The notes under the pieces are model-generated. The model did no database searches. It was given only the letters and a program-made list of their open reading frames with translations, and was not told the DNA's origin. The translations under genes were made by a program, and so were the position numbers. From NCBI GenBank assembly GCA_029777755.1, contig JAKORQ010000125.1, positions 1 to 18,608 on the forward strand: a DNA stretch of 18,608 bases, given 5' to 3'. Positions 9,001-15,456 of this stretch are shown here, one piece after another. Source of the DNA: Planctomycetota bacterium. GTDB lineage: Bacteria; Planctomycetota; Phycisphaerae; Tepidisphaerales; Tepidisphaeraceae. The stretch's first letter is position 1. Every line of letters begins with the position of its first letter.

Positions 9001-9228
9001 CAGGTCATCCCAGCCGGAGACATCAAAGCCTGTCTCAAAGAAATTTGCCGGGGCTTCGGCCACCGTGGGGGAATAGTGGAACTTCCAGACGCCATTGAGC
9101 GAGGCGAAGAACGGTGTGTCGGCCCTCTCGCCACTGAGGGCTGAGGCCTCATCGGCAAACGGCAGGAAGAACGCGCGCGGCGCAAGCCGGTTCAGACCGA
9201 TTACCTTGGGATTCTCCCAGTCATGCAT
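6043..9228 (-). CDS. lacZ: Beta-galactosidase, GH2 (LacZ type)
   Basis: This retaining enzyme hydrolyses terminal beta-D-galactose from lactose and galacto-oligosaccharides. At 1061 residues it is close in length to E. coli LacZ, and the N-terminus MHDWENPKVIGLNRLAP matches the ENPxVxxLNRL start of that type. In order there is an N-terminal jelly-roll (about 40-205), an immunoglobulin-like domain (about 210-320), a TIM barrel (about 325-630), a further beta domain, and the large C-terminal beta-sandwich (about 770-1050). The acid/base is E463 in MWSLGNEAG and the nucleophile E545 in ILCEYAHAMGN. WYGKGPGEQYPD near 910-921 is a conserved part of the C-terminal domain. There is no signal peptide, so it should be cytoplasmic. 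ATG 9228 has GGAGA eight bases upstream. It is transcribed divergently from the GntR-type regulator and has its own terminator, so it is probably a single-gene unit controlled from the shared intergenic region. Its true substrate may be a galactan fragment rather than lactose. Confidence 0.95.
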   Translation of the reverse strand: MHDWENPKVIGLNRLAPRAFFLPFADEASALSGERADTPFFASLNGVWKFHYSPTVAEAPANFFETGFDVSGWDDLTVPSNWQLHGYGRPHYTNVQYPFPVDPPRVPTENPTGSYRRDFWIPETWDGRQIVLRFEGVDSAFYVWVNGKQIGFSKGSRLPAEFDITSAVKPGANTIAVRVMQWSDGTYMEDQDMWWLSGIFRDVYLLAMPQVQVKDVFIRTEFDKKYKDATLRVTAKVANTRGTGVHDYKLSVQLFDAERQKVARTVTKSVSVGGGETTSVELTVPVEKPRWWTAETPYLYTTLVTLKDESGEVVEVVPQRTGFRQIEIGNDGVFRVNGKPIKIKGVNRHEHHCDYGRAVPMEAMIRDILLMKQHNVNTVRTSHYPPDPRFLELCDFYGMWVIDECDLETHGFMNAESGKNERTWTGNPTNDPEWEEACVDRMQRMVERDKNHACVIMWSLGNEAGFGVNHEAMARWTKSYDPTRPIHYEGDKGLMVADVYSQMYPEPANVRKFGEAREAMPFWGWGDGHKIEPEKYGKVPYILCEYAHAMGNGPGGLKEYWEAFYSSPRIMGGCIWEWIDHGIRVKTADGKEYFAYGGDFGDKPNDYNFVTDGLIFPDRIPSPGLIEYKKVIEPVVVEAIDAAAGKFRATNRYDYINIEHLACNWQLLEDGVVIASGKADVSADAQKSTEFRLPISKPTNLKPGAEYIVHISFALAQATPWAPAGHELSWAQFPVAWKAPAAPVILRDTMSRVSIDQCDTSVAICGANFSLTFDKVRAVISSWQHAGLNMLTAGPKMNFWRAPTDNDRSGWHDRFTDNWRKDGLHWLQHRVEQVEVKTIGKSAVQIRAHVRIAPPIHGDRSFQTEYVYSIFGNGDVLIDTRVTPQGPFYKTLPRLGLTMALNKTLDRVQWYGKGPGEQYPDTCLAGKIGRWEATVDELYTPYVMPQENGNRMDVRWLAMGNARGEGLMAVGMPTMNFSAHWYTAQQMEVAEHQHELVKNDFITLNLDYAHCGVGTATCGPATFEPYWLKPQPFSFGVLLRPFSRTLGDPAGIARRLPERID

Positions 9229-9279
9229 TTGGGTATCTCCGAGAACAGATACGAAACATGGATCACAGTAACGCCGCCG

Positions 9280-9308
9280 ATTGGAGCATGTTTAGGCAGG
9301 CTCGTCAA
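9280..9308 (-). promoter_or_regulatory. Candidate sigma-70 promoter of lacZ
   Basis: On the minus strand TTGACG (9303-9308; five of six to consensus) is followed after 17 bases by TCCAAT (9280-9285; four of six). The transcript would start near 9273 and have a leader of about 45 bases before the lacZ ribosome-binding site. The call is from hexamer match and spacing only. Confidence 0.4.
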
Positions 9309-9369
9309 AGGAGCAGCCGGGCCAAAGGTGACGATCGTTCCCGCAAGGATGGGACGTCAAAAGAGTACG

Positions 9370-9380
9370 CACAATTTGTG
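9370..9380. promoter_or_regulatory. Small palindrome CACAATTTGTG, candidate operator
   Basis: Two 5-base arms (CACAA, TTGTG) surround a central T. It lies in the lacZ/regulator intergenic region, with its centre 54 bases upstream of the centre of the larger inverted repeat at the regulator start. That is close to a whole number of helical turns, as expected for a pair of operators, but no protein is known to bind here. Confidence 0.3.
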
Positions 9381-9411
9381 TTGCGATTTCCTGTATTGGT
9401 AGTTAGACTTT

Positions 9412-9446
9412 CTGTGTCATTTCAGATTGTCATATGACAGACACAG
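9412..9446. promoter_or_regulatory. Inverted repeats overlapping the regulator start codon, candidate autoregulatory operator
   Basis: CTGTGTC (9412-9418) and GACACAG (9440-9446) form a perfect inverted repeat. Inside it lies the perfect 12-base palindrome TGTCATATGACA (9428-9439), whose second half contains the regulator's ATG (9434). Dimeric GntR-family regulators bind such palindromes, and the position would allow repression of the regulator operon. Divergent lacZ could be affected too. Binding is inferred from position and symmetry. Confidence 0.5.
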
Positions 9447-10579
9447 ATCGCACAAACACGACGGCCAGCGCCCAGGTGGCAGAGAAGCCTACCAAGGCAA
9501 AAAAGGTGACCGACCTGCTGCGCGCCCGGATCGTCGCCCGCATGAAGCCGGAGTCGCGGCTGTCATCGTACCCGGAGCTTGAGCGAGAGTTTGGCGTCAG
9601 CCGTGGTGTTGTTCGCGAGGCGATCAATCAACTGAAGCGGGAAGGATTCATCTATTCCCTGGATCGCCGGGGAATGTACGTATCCGACCGCTCGCCGCAC
9701 TTGAGCCGATTTGGGATTGTGTTTGCGGACAATCCATCCTCCCGGCAGTGGCCGAGGTTCTACACCGCCCTGCAGAATGAGGCGGATGCACTTGCACGAG
9801 AGCGGAACGATCTGCGATTCAGCTTTTATCACGACATTGCGCGAGGGCCGGGAACTCAGGGTTACCAGCGGCTGGCTGCCGATGCCAGGGCGCATCGCCT
9901 CGCCGGGGTTCTCCTGGCCCCCTGCTGCCACGCCATCTGCCATAACAGCAGGCTGATCCCCGATTCCGTCCCGAGGATGTACATATGCGGCTGGCCACAG
10001 ACCGGCCACGTGCCGTCGGCCTCCGTTGACTCAAGGCACATGATGGATCGTATGGTCCAGTGGCTCCGGGCCAATAATCGCAAGCGCATCGCCGTTCTGG
10101 TTATGTGGGGAAACCACGAGTTTCCCCGGCGATGGCTTGAGCAATACGGGATACCCCATCGGCCATCGTGGTACCAGGTGGCCGGCCGGGACAATGTCTA
10201 TGCGGTTCGTTACATAATCAGCCTCCTGATGGACTACCCGGTCAACGAGCGTCCAGACGGGCTGATCATCATAGACGACAACATCACCGAGCACGCCATC
10301 GCTGGCCTGCTGGAATGCGGAATCAGGATCGGCGAGGACATAGACGTGATCGCCCATTGCAACTGGCCGTGGCCGGTACCCAGTTCTGTCCCGATACAAC
10401 GCGTCGGGTTCCACGCCCGCCATGTCATCGAAGCGGCAATCTGCGGAATCCGCGCCATGAGAGCCGGGCAACGGCTACCCGCGAACGAAACACGTGTACC
10501 GGCACTGTTTGAAAACGAGATTGACAAGCCAGTGGAGTTAGCACCGTTCGGGCTGCCGCTGGTCATGTCAACTAAGTGA
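9434..10579 (+). CDS. GntR-type transcriptional regulator with a LacI-like sugar-sensing domain
   Basis: The 381-residue protein has a winged helix-turn-helix of the GntR family at about residues 22-85: YPELEREFGVSRGVVREAIN is helix-turn-helix sequence, and the wing follows at LDRRGMYV. The rest (about 92-365) looks like the periplasmic-binding-protein fold used for sugar sensing in LacI and AraR-type regulators, including DGLIIIDD (275-282) and VGFHARHVIEAAICGIR (324-340). It probably represses or activates the flanking glycan genes in response to a sugar; the ligand is not visible. ATG 9434 is the only ATG that keeps the whole DNA-binding domain, although a GTG at 9476 would also do so. No Shine-Dalgarno sequence precedes either. 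It leads an apparent operon with the pseudopilin (46-base gap) and the GH-A hydrolase, and diverges from lacZ. Confidence 0.85.
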   Translation: MTDTDRTNTTASAQVAEKPTKAKKVTDLLRARIVARMKPESRLSSYPELEREFGVSRGVVREAINQLKREGFIYSLDRRGMYVSDRSPHLSRFGIVFADNPSSRQWPRFYTALQNEADALARERNDLRFSFYHDIARGPGTQGYQRLAADARAHRLAGVLLAPCCHAICHNSRLIPDSVPRMYICGWPQTGHVPSASVDSRHMMDRMVQWLRANNRKRIAVLVMWGNHEFPRRWLEQYGIPHRPSWYQVAGRDNVYAVRYIISLLMDYPVNERPDGLIIIDDNITEHAIAGLLECGIRIGEDIDVIAHCNWPWPVPSSVPIQRVGFHARHVIEAAICGIRAMRAGQRLPANETRVPALFENEIDKPVELAPFGLPLVMSTK

Positions 10580-10625
10580 GGAGAAACCGTCACATCATCC
10601 GGAGGCTCTTGCAAAGGAGAACACC

Positions 10626-11501
10626 ATGCGTCACAACAAATCCTCTCGTGGATTTACCCTGGTCGAGTTGCTGGTAGTAATCGGCATCATAGCACTCCTG
10701 GTCGCGATACTGTTGCCGTCTCTCAACAAGGCGCGGCAGGCGGCGCAGGCGTTGGCGTGCCTGTCGAATCTGCGCCAGATCGGCACTGCGCTGCACATGT
10801 ATGCGCAGGAAAACAACGACTATTTCCCGATCAACTGGAGCGATGACCACGGCTGGCACCTGCTGGTTTCGCCATACCTGGGCAAGCAGGTCAAGACCTG
10901 GCAGGCTGACAAGCCCAGGGTGCTGCAATGCCCCTCGGCCAGGGCCGTCTCGCCCTATGCCGAGGCAGACGCCCCCATGGGAAACCTGCACTACACCGCC
11001 AATCCGGTGGTGATGCCGGCCGTCAACCGCAACTTCGGGGGTCAGTATTTCGTCAAGTCCTACAAGATGACCCAGCTCAAGCCGTCCCCGACAGAGATTG
11101 CCGTGATCTTTGATGGCGCCCAAATGCTGGGCGAGTATCGCAAGGGACGCTGCGAACTGGTCGCCTGGCAGGTAAACGGCGGGTTCATGTTCGGAAACCG
11201 GCAGTATCGTGAGAACGTGGTCAATCCCAATGCCCCGATCGTCCTTAACGGCGGCAATCGCGATGACGCGTCGCTTGGCACCACAATGCGGTTCCCGCCA
11301 GGCGGCAACATACGTTTCCGCGAGAAGGGTGATACCGCCACCAACGTGCTGTTTGGCGATGGCCACGCTGAAACCGTTCAGCTTGGCGCCTTCACGCAGG
11401 GGATGCTCAGTCCGAACACTCTGCCGGGCCAGAAGACTGACAAGTCGCTGAAGACCCTGATGGGCAACCCCGACCCCGAGCCATACAAGGACCTCAACTA
11501 A
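10626..11501 (+). CDS. DUF1559-type pseudopilin-like protein (prepilin N-terminal cleavage/methylation signal)
   Basis: The N-terminus has a class III signal, RGFTLVELLVVIGIIALLV: prepilin peptidase would cut after G9 and methylate F10, and E14 is the conserved position-5 glutamate. The hydrophobic helix runs to about residue 31. It continues with the family pattern of planctomycete DUF1559 proteins, SLNKARQAAQALACLSNLRQ, and near the end NVLFGDGHAET (240-250). The His that usually lies ten residues before this Asp-Gly is absent (G235 there). At 291 residues the length is normal. ATG 10626 follows an AGGAGA site. Such genes are very numerous in Planctomycetota and often sit beside carbohydrate-active enzymes; their function is not settled. 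Here it lies between the regulator and the GH-A hydrolase, suggesting export or surface display tied to glycan use. Confidence 0.88.
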   Translation: MRHNKSSRGFTLVELLVVIGIIALLVAILLPSLNKARQAAQALACLSNLRQIGTALHMYAQENNDYFPINWSDDHGWHLLVSPYLGKQVKTWQADKPRVLQCPSARAVSPYAEADAPMGNLHYTANPVVMPAVNRNFGGQYFVKSYKMTQLKPSPTEIAVIFDGAQMLGEYRKGRCELVAWQVNGGFMFGNRQYRENVVNPNAPIVLNGGNRDDASLGTTMRFPPGGNIRFREKGDTATNVLFGDGHAETVQLGAFTQGMLSPNTLPGQKTDKSLKTLMGNPDPEPYKDLN

Positions 11502-11514
11502 CGCCATCATGGCG
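11502..11514. repeat. 6-bp inverted repeat between pseudopilin and hydrolase genes
   Basis: CGCCAT and ATGGCG flank a single C directly after the pseudopilin stop codon. No T-run follows, so it is not a normal terminator. It may be a chance palindrome or a small 3' structure that affects relative expression in the operon. Confidence 0.25.
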
Positions 11515-11560
11515 CTTGTGCCCTGCGTAGCTGGACGATTGGATCACAGGAGAGACGCAC

Positions 11561-14182
11561 ATGAAGTTGAATGCTGTATCGGCGCTTGTCGCCATCCTTT
11601 TCACCCTGGCCATGCTGGCCCGTGGGACGCAGACCGCCCTCGCCGCTGAGCCGATGCTGCTGGCCGACGTTGAGCAGCTCTATCCCATCCCGCAGGGAGG
11701 AAGAGGCGGAGGAGTCGCATCCATGGGATCGGCCAGGATGGAGCGACTCGATGCCGCCGTCTCTCCTGATGGCCGACCGATGCTCCTCCTTGCCGGGGAG
11801 CAGGCGCCCGTGCAGGGAGCCTGGTGGTTCCCGCGGCACCTTCCCATGACGCCGCAGCATGCACTCATCGGCGACGCAAGAGGAAAGATCGTGCTGGAGA
11901 TCGAGTCGGCCCAACCGGTCCAGACCAGGGTGGCAGTTCAATGGCGAGTGGATGGTGAAAGCGGTGAGTGGGTCAGCAGCGATCCGCTCTCGCTTTCACC
12001 TTCCGCGCCTGTCCGCGTGAGCCTGGGCATTCCTTCGCTCAAGCCCGGGGCGAACATCAACGGGCTGCTGCTGAGCTTCGACAAGCCCGGTGAATATCGC
12101 ATTCGTCGGCTTTCGATCGCACGCGAGGGACGAGTATTGGTTGATCCGATCGACCCGGCCGCTTTGCGTCTCTCACCCGGAGTGAAGATCTCCGGCTCGG
12201 CCGCCCCCGGCGTTGAGCAGGTGACGCTCCAGTTCACTCCCGACAGTGAAAAGGCGAGCGTGGTGGAAAGGCAGGCTTCCGTCCGGGAAGGTCGTTTCGA
12301 GCTGGCCATATCAGCCAACGAACTTCAGCCGGCCGTAGCGTATATGGTGGCAGCAAAGCCAGTCGACAGCGGGGAGGAATTCAGCCCCGCGCAGCGGCTT
12401 TTCGTCTATCCACCCCTAACGGGAAAAAGCTGTCCGCCGGTAAAGCGAGTGGGACCAGACCTGGTCCGCGAAGGCAAGCGGTTCGGTTTCGTCGGCGCGA
12501 ACTACACGCGTTTTCTGCTTGGCCTGAGCCGGCGTACCGACTACGAGATGGTGGCGCGCGATGTCGTGGAGATGAAGAGCTTCGGTGTGCGCGTGGCAAG
12601 AGTGTCGATGGACTTTGGCATGATCCAGCCCGCGCTCGGGGTTCTGCCCGACAGCCCTGAGTACGCCCAGGTGATGCGCAAGCACAACATGGATCCCGAC
12701 TTCGTCGACAATCTCGACTATTTCGTCGCCCTGGCCGGTGAGATGGGGATCTACACCGTCATCGACTGGCACGGCATGGCGACCGATCCCTACCGCTATT
12801 TCCTCGGCGGGGTCGAGCAGGATCGCGGCACCGGCAAGCCGGGCACGGCGGCCGCCTACCTTGCCCCCTCCCCCACCGAGCGGGGGGAATTCGACCTTGC
12901 CAACCCCATGCATGTGGAAGCCCTGCTCAACTCGCACCGCTGGGCGGCAAGGCACTTCAAGGGCAATCCCAACGTGCTGGGGATTGAGGTTCCCTTCAAC
13001 GAGCCTCATACCAAGTTCATGGCAGTTGAAGCCAACTGGCGCCGGATCGTCGACCTGTGCGCCCGGGCGATCGCAGAGGAAGACCCGGAGATGATGACCT
13101 TCTCGCTCGGGCCTTCCTGGAGCCACAACAACCTGTTGGCGTCGGTTACCTGGCTGCCTCCGGATCGCGTGACCGGCGCTGCCCCGCATTTCTACCAGGC
13201 CAATGGCCCGGTTCCGCTTCGCCCCGACGCAAAGACGATGCGCGAGCCGTGGCTGGCGCGTGAATCAGAAGGCACGTTCGGCTGGGCGTTCACGGCCGTG
13301 ATGATGCCCTTCTCGGCTGTCGACTATCCGATATACAATGGCGAAACCGGCGCCCATGGCGCGGAGATGGTCCTTCCGGATCGCTCATTCGTGGAAGCGG
13401 CCTCCATTCTTATCGAGGCACAGCTGGTGCAGGAATACGCCTCCGGCATGATCGGGCGTCTTGAGTGGACCATGTGGGGCAACAAGGGCGGGTTCATCCC
13501 CCTCGTTGATGTATACCACAAGCTGTTCAACCGCTTTGCCCCGGTATATGAGGCCGGCCCGATCGATCGGCAGCATGCCGATATCCTGTTCGTGCAGCAC
13601 CCTGAAGCAGTGCCCAGCACCAACGGCTACAACCACGCCTGCATCCCCTTTGCCAAGGCTGTGCTGGATCTGCACCTGAAGCATGTCCACTACATGACCG
13701 ACGATCAGGTCAGGTACATCGGGGCGGCCGAGATGCCGGTGGGGATCGAGCAGGTTGTCGAGACAGCTGAGTCGCTGAAGTACAAGGCCATCATCGTCGA
13801 CAAGCGAAACCTCGACCCCAAGACCTCGGCGATACTCCAGTCAACCGGCGTGCCCACCCTCTGGCTGGATAACGCCGAGGAACTCACGGCCGACAGGCTG
13901 GCGGAGTTCCTGGACAGCGTTGGCGTCCCTTCAGACCGCAAGACGCCGCGCGAGCTGCAACTGATCGAGGGAACAGAGCACCTGATCGTCTACCGTCGCC
14001 TGGACGGCGGATCGAATCCGACCAGGGCTTACCCGATGCTCAACCGCACCGGCAAGTTCGAGTTGCTCGACGAGAGCGGCAGGAGCGTGTTCAGCGGCAC
14101 TGTCCAGGATCTGAGGAACACGGGACTTGAGATCGATCTGCCCCTGTGGAGGTCGGCGATCTACCGCATCGTCAGCAGGTAG
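11561..14182 (+). CDS. Secreted multidomain clan GH-A glycoside hydrolase (GH5-like)
   Basis: The 873-residue protein starts with a Sec signal peptide (MKLNAVSALVAILFTLAMLARGT, probable cut near A28-A29). Residues about 30-200 look like an all-beta, possibly carbohydrate-binding domain, and about 205-285 like an immunoglobulin-type linker domain. A (beta/alpha)8 barrel follows at about 295-655. It has the clan GH-A marks: acid/base E481 in EVPFNEPH, and candidate nucleophile E595 in YNGETGAHG, 114 residues later; VIDWHG near 395 lies on an inner strand. The C-terminal part (about 665-775) alternates hydrophobic strands and helices like a glutamine-amidotransferase or trimerisation fold, followed by a short beta domain. 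The glycan target cannot be told; a galactose-containing polymer is inferred from the divergent lacZ. ATG 11561 has AGGAGA upstream. It is the last gene of the regulator operon and has a strong terminator. Confidence 0.8.
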   Translation: MKLNAVSALVAILFTLAMLARGTQTALAAEPMLLADVEQLYPIPQGGRGGGVASMGSARMERLDAAVSPDGRPMLLLAGEQAPVQGAWWFPRHLPMTPQHALIGDARGKIVLEIESAQPVQTRVAVQWRVDGESGEWVSSDPLSLSPSAPVRVSLGIPSLKPGANINGLLLSFDKPGEYRIRRLSIAREGRVLVDPIDPAALRLSPGVKISGSAAPGVEQVTLQFTPDSEKASVVERQASVREGRFELAISANELQPAVAYMVAAKPVDSGEEFSPAQRLFVYPPLTGKSCPPVKRVGPDLVREGKRFGFVGANYTRFLLGLSRRTDYEMVARDVVEMKSFGVRVARVSMDFGMIQPALGVLPDSPEYAQVMRKHNMDPDFVDNLDYFVALAGEMGIYTVIDWHGMATDPYRYFLGGVEQDRGTGKPGTAAAYLAPSPTERGEFDLANPMHVEALLNSHRWAARHFKGNPNVLGIEVPFNEPHTKFMAVEANWRRIVDLCARAIAEEDPEMMTFSLGPSWSHNNLLASVTWLPPDRVTGAAPHFYQANGPVPLRPDAKTMREPWLARESEGTFGWAFTAVMMPFSAVDYPIYNGETGAHGAEMVLPDRSFVEAASILIEAQLVQEYASGMIGRLEWTMWGNKGGFIPLVDVYHKLFNRFAPVYEAGPIDRQHADILFVQHPEAVPSTNGYNHACIPFAKAVLDLHLKHVHYMTDDQVRYIGAAEMPVGIEQVVETAESLKYKAIIVDKRNLDPKTSAILQSTGVPTLWLDNAEELTADRLAEFLDSVGVPSDRKTPRELQLIEGTEHLIVYRRLDGGSNPTRAYPMLNRTGKFELLDESGRSVFSGTVQDLRNTGLEIDLPLWRSAIYRIVSR

Positions 14183-14204
14183 TGCTCAGGGACACCCAAG
14201 TACC

Positions 14205-14249
14205 AGGCGCCAGGACACGAGCCACCCGGTTTGTGTCCTGGCGCCTTTT
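14205..14249 (+). terminator. Rho-independent terminator of the regulator-pseudopilin-hydrolase operon
   Basis: The arms AGGCGCCAGGACAC (14205-14218) and GTGTCCTGGCGCCT (14233-14246) are perfect 14-base complements around a 14-base loop, and the second ends in a TTTTCTAT tail. It lies 22 bases after the hydrolase stop. No T-run occurs on the minus side, so it serves mainly plus-strand transcripts. Confidence 0.85.
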
Positions 14250-14284
14250 CTATCGGTAAGGTGACCAGCAGCACGCCACCCGCT

Positions 14285-15454
14285 TCACGGCTCGATCCTT
14301 TCTCCCCACGCCAGTGACGTGGTCCTGTCGGCGGGGAAATGGATGCTGATCTCCTCGTCAGGGTTCTCGATCTTGTCGGCGTAAAAGCTCTTCCATCGAG
14401 CAGCCTCGTTCACCACGTATGGCCACTTGGTTGCGCCATGGCCAAGCTCGTTGGCGTGCGCCAGCGCTGTCAGCTTTGCCCCAACGTCACGCACCAGCCA
14501 GCGCAGGCCGGTCTTGCCAAGCCCGCCGTGACAGACCAGCAGGTCAACATCTGCCCGATCCTTCGCTAGCTTGGCATGAGCGCCCTGCACGCTGTCGCCG
14601 CAGTGGATGATCGTGAATCCCTCACCTGCACCATCCCCCTTCTGGCCGCAGGTGATGCGGGCGATCAGGTTTGGCTCTCGCTTTCTCGCAGTGCCGTATG
14701 CCGTCTTGTAGCCCACCGTTTGGAACGACATCACAAAACGCAGCGACACATCCCCATGTGTGTACTCGTAGACATCGCCAAACTGCTCATCCGTGTCATA
14801 CGGTTTGCCCTGGCCGACCTTCTCATTGGCCGCCCCCACATTGAGCGGCCCATATACCTTGAACCGCGGCCCCTTCTCCTTCAGCTTCCATGAGATGTGA
14901 TTGTAAAAATGATCTGGGTGCACGTGGGAGATCACGATGAAGTCCAGTACCTCAGCGAAGGCGTCCGGGTCGCTCTGCACCAGGTCGATCGCAAAGACAG
15001 TCCGCGGCGTCTTCACGATCAGACCCATGTTGTACATCGCCCAGACCTGCACTCCGCGCTCAACGCGAGTGTTCCTGATCTCCTCCAGTGCCTTCAGCTC
15101 GGCCTGCCGAAAGTAGTAGAGAATTGGATTGGTCTGCTCCAGCTCTCTCTTGCGCTGGGCCCTGGCAGGATCATTCCATGTTGCGCGGTATTCGTTCCAA
15201 ATCTCCTTCGGCAACAGTGCCGCAGCCTCATCAAGGATTCGCAGGCGACCCTTGCGCTCGTCTATGTAGGCTCCTGACATGGGCGAGCGCGCGGCGTTGG
15301 CTTCAAACCAGCGGCGCGTCACGTCCATGGTCCGATTGTCGATCGATGCGCCTTGTGCGGCCACCGCGAACAGCAGCACGATCAACACCCACGCCCGGCC
15401 AATCGACCACGCGCAACGACAAATACGCTGTGCAGTCACCATCGTGTGCAACAT
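14285..15454 (-). CDS. Exported metallo-beta-lactamase-fold hydrolase
   Basis: The 389-residue product carries the metallo-beta-lactamase metal motif HVHPDH (H177, H179, D181, H182) in ISHVHPDHFYNH. Later candidate ligands are D287 in IIHCGDS, and H309 or H333/H339. The first 36 residues form a Sec signal peptide (AWVLIVLLFAVAAQGA hydrophobic core), so it acts outside the cytoplasm. About 110 residues of non-catalytic helical sequence precede the fold. A longer frame reaching 15601 overlaps the sulfatase gene and lacks an export signal at its own start, so ATG 15454 is preferred; ATG 15442 is also possible. The start lies 2 bases after the sulfatase stop, with GAGG spanning that stop, so the two are coupled. 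The substrate is unknown; the closest impression is of UlaG-like or uncharacterised MBL hydrolases. Removal of a lactone or ester from sulfated sugars would suit the context. Confidence 0.8.
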   Translation of the reverse strand: MLHTMVTAQRICRCAWSIGRAWVLIVLLFAVAAQGASIDNRTMDVTRRWFEANAARSPMSGAYIDERKGRLRILDEAAALLPKEIWNEYRATWNDPARAQRKRELEQTNPILYYFRQAELKALEEIRNTRVERGVQVWAMYNMGLIVKTPRTVFAIDLVQSDPDAFAEVLDFIVISHVHPDHFYNHISWKLKEKGPRFKVYGPLNVGAANEKVGQGKPYDTDEQFGDVYEYTHGDVSLRFVMSFQTVGYKTAYGTARKREPNLIARITCGQKGDGAGEGFTIIHCGDSVQGAHAKLAKDRADVDLLVCHGGLGKTGLRWLVRDVGAKLTALAHANELGHGATKWPYVVNEAARWKSFYADKIENPDEEISIHFPADRTTSLAWGERIEP

Positions 15455-15456
15455 CC

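Noticed and set aside
10590..11510. 306-codon minus-strand open frame
   Set aside because: Antisense to the DUF1559 pseudopilin gene, which has a clear prepilin signal and ribosome-binding site.
12416..13189. 257-codon minus-strand open frame
   Set aside because: Antisense to the catalytic barrel of the GH-A hydrolase.
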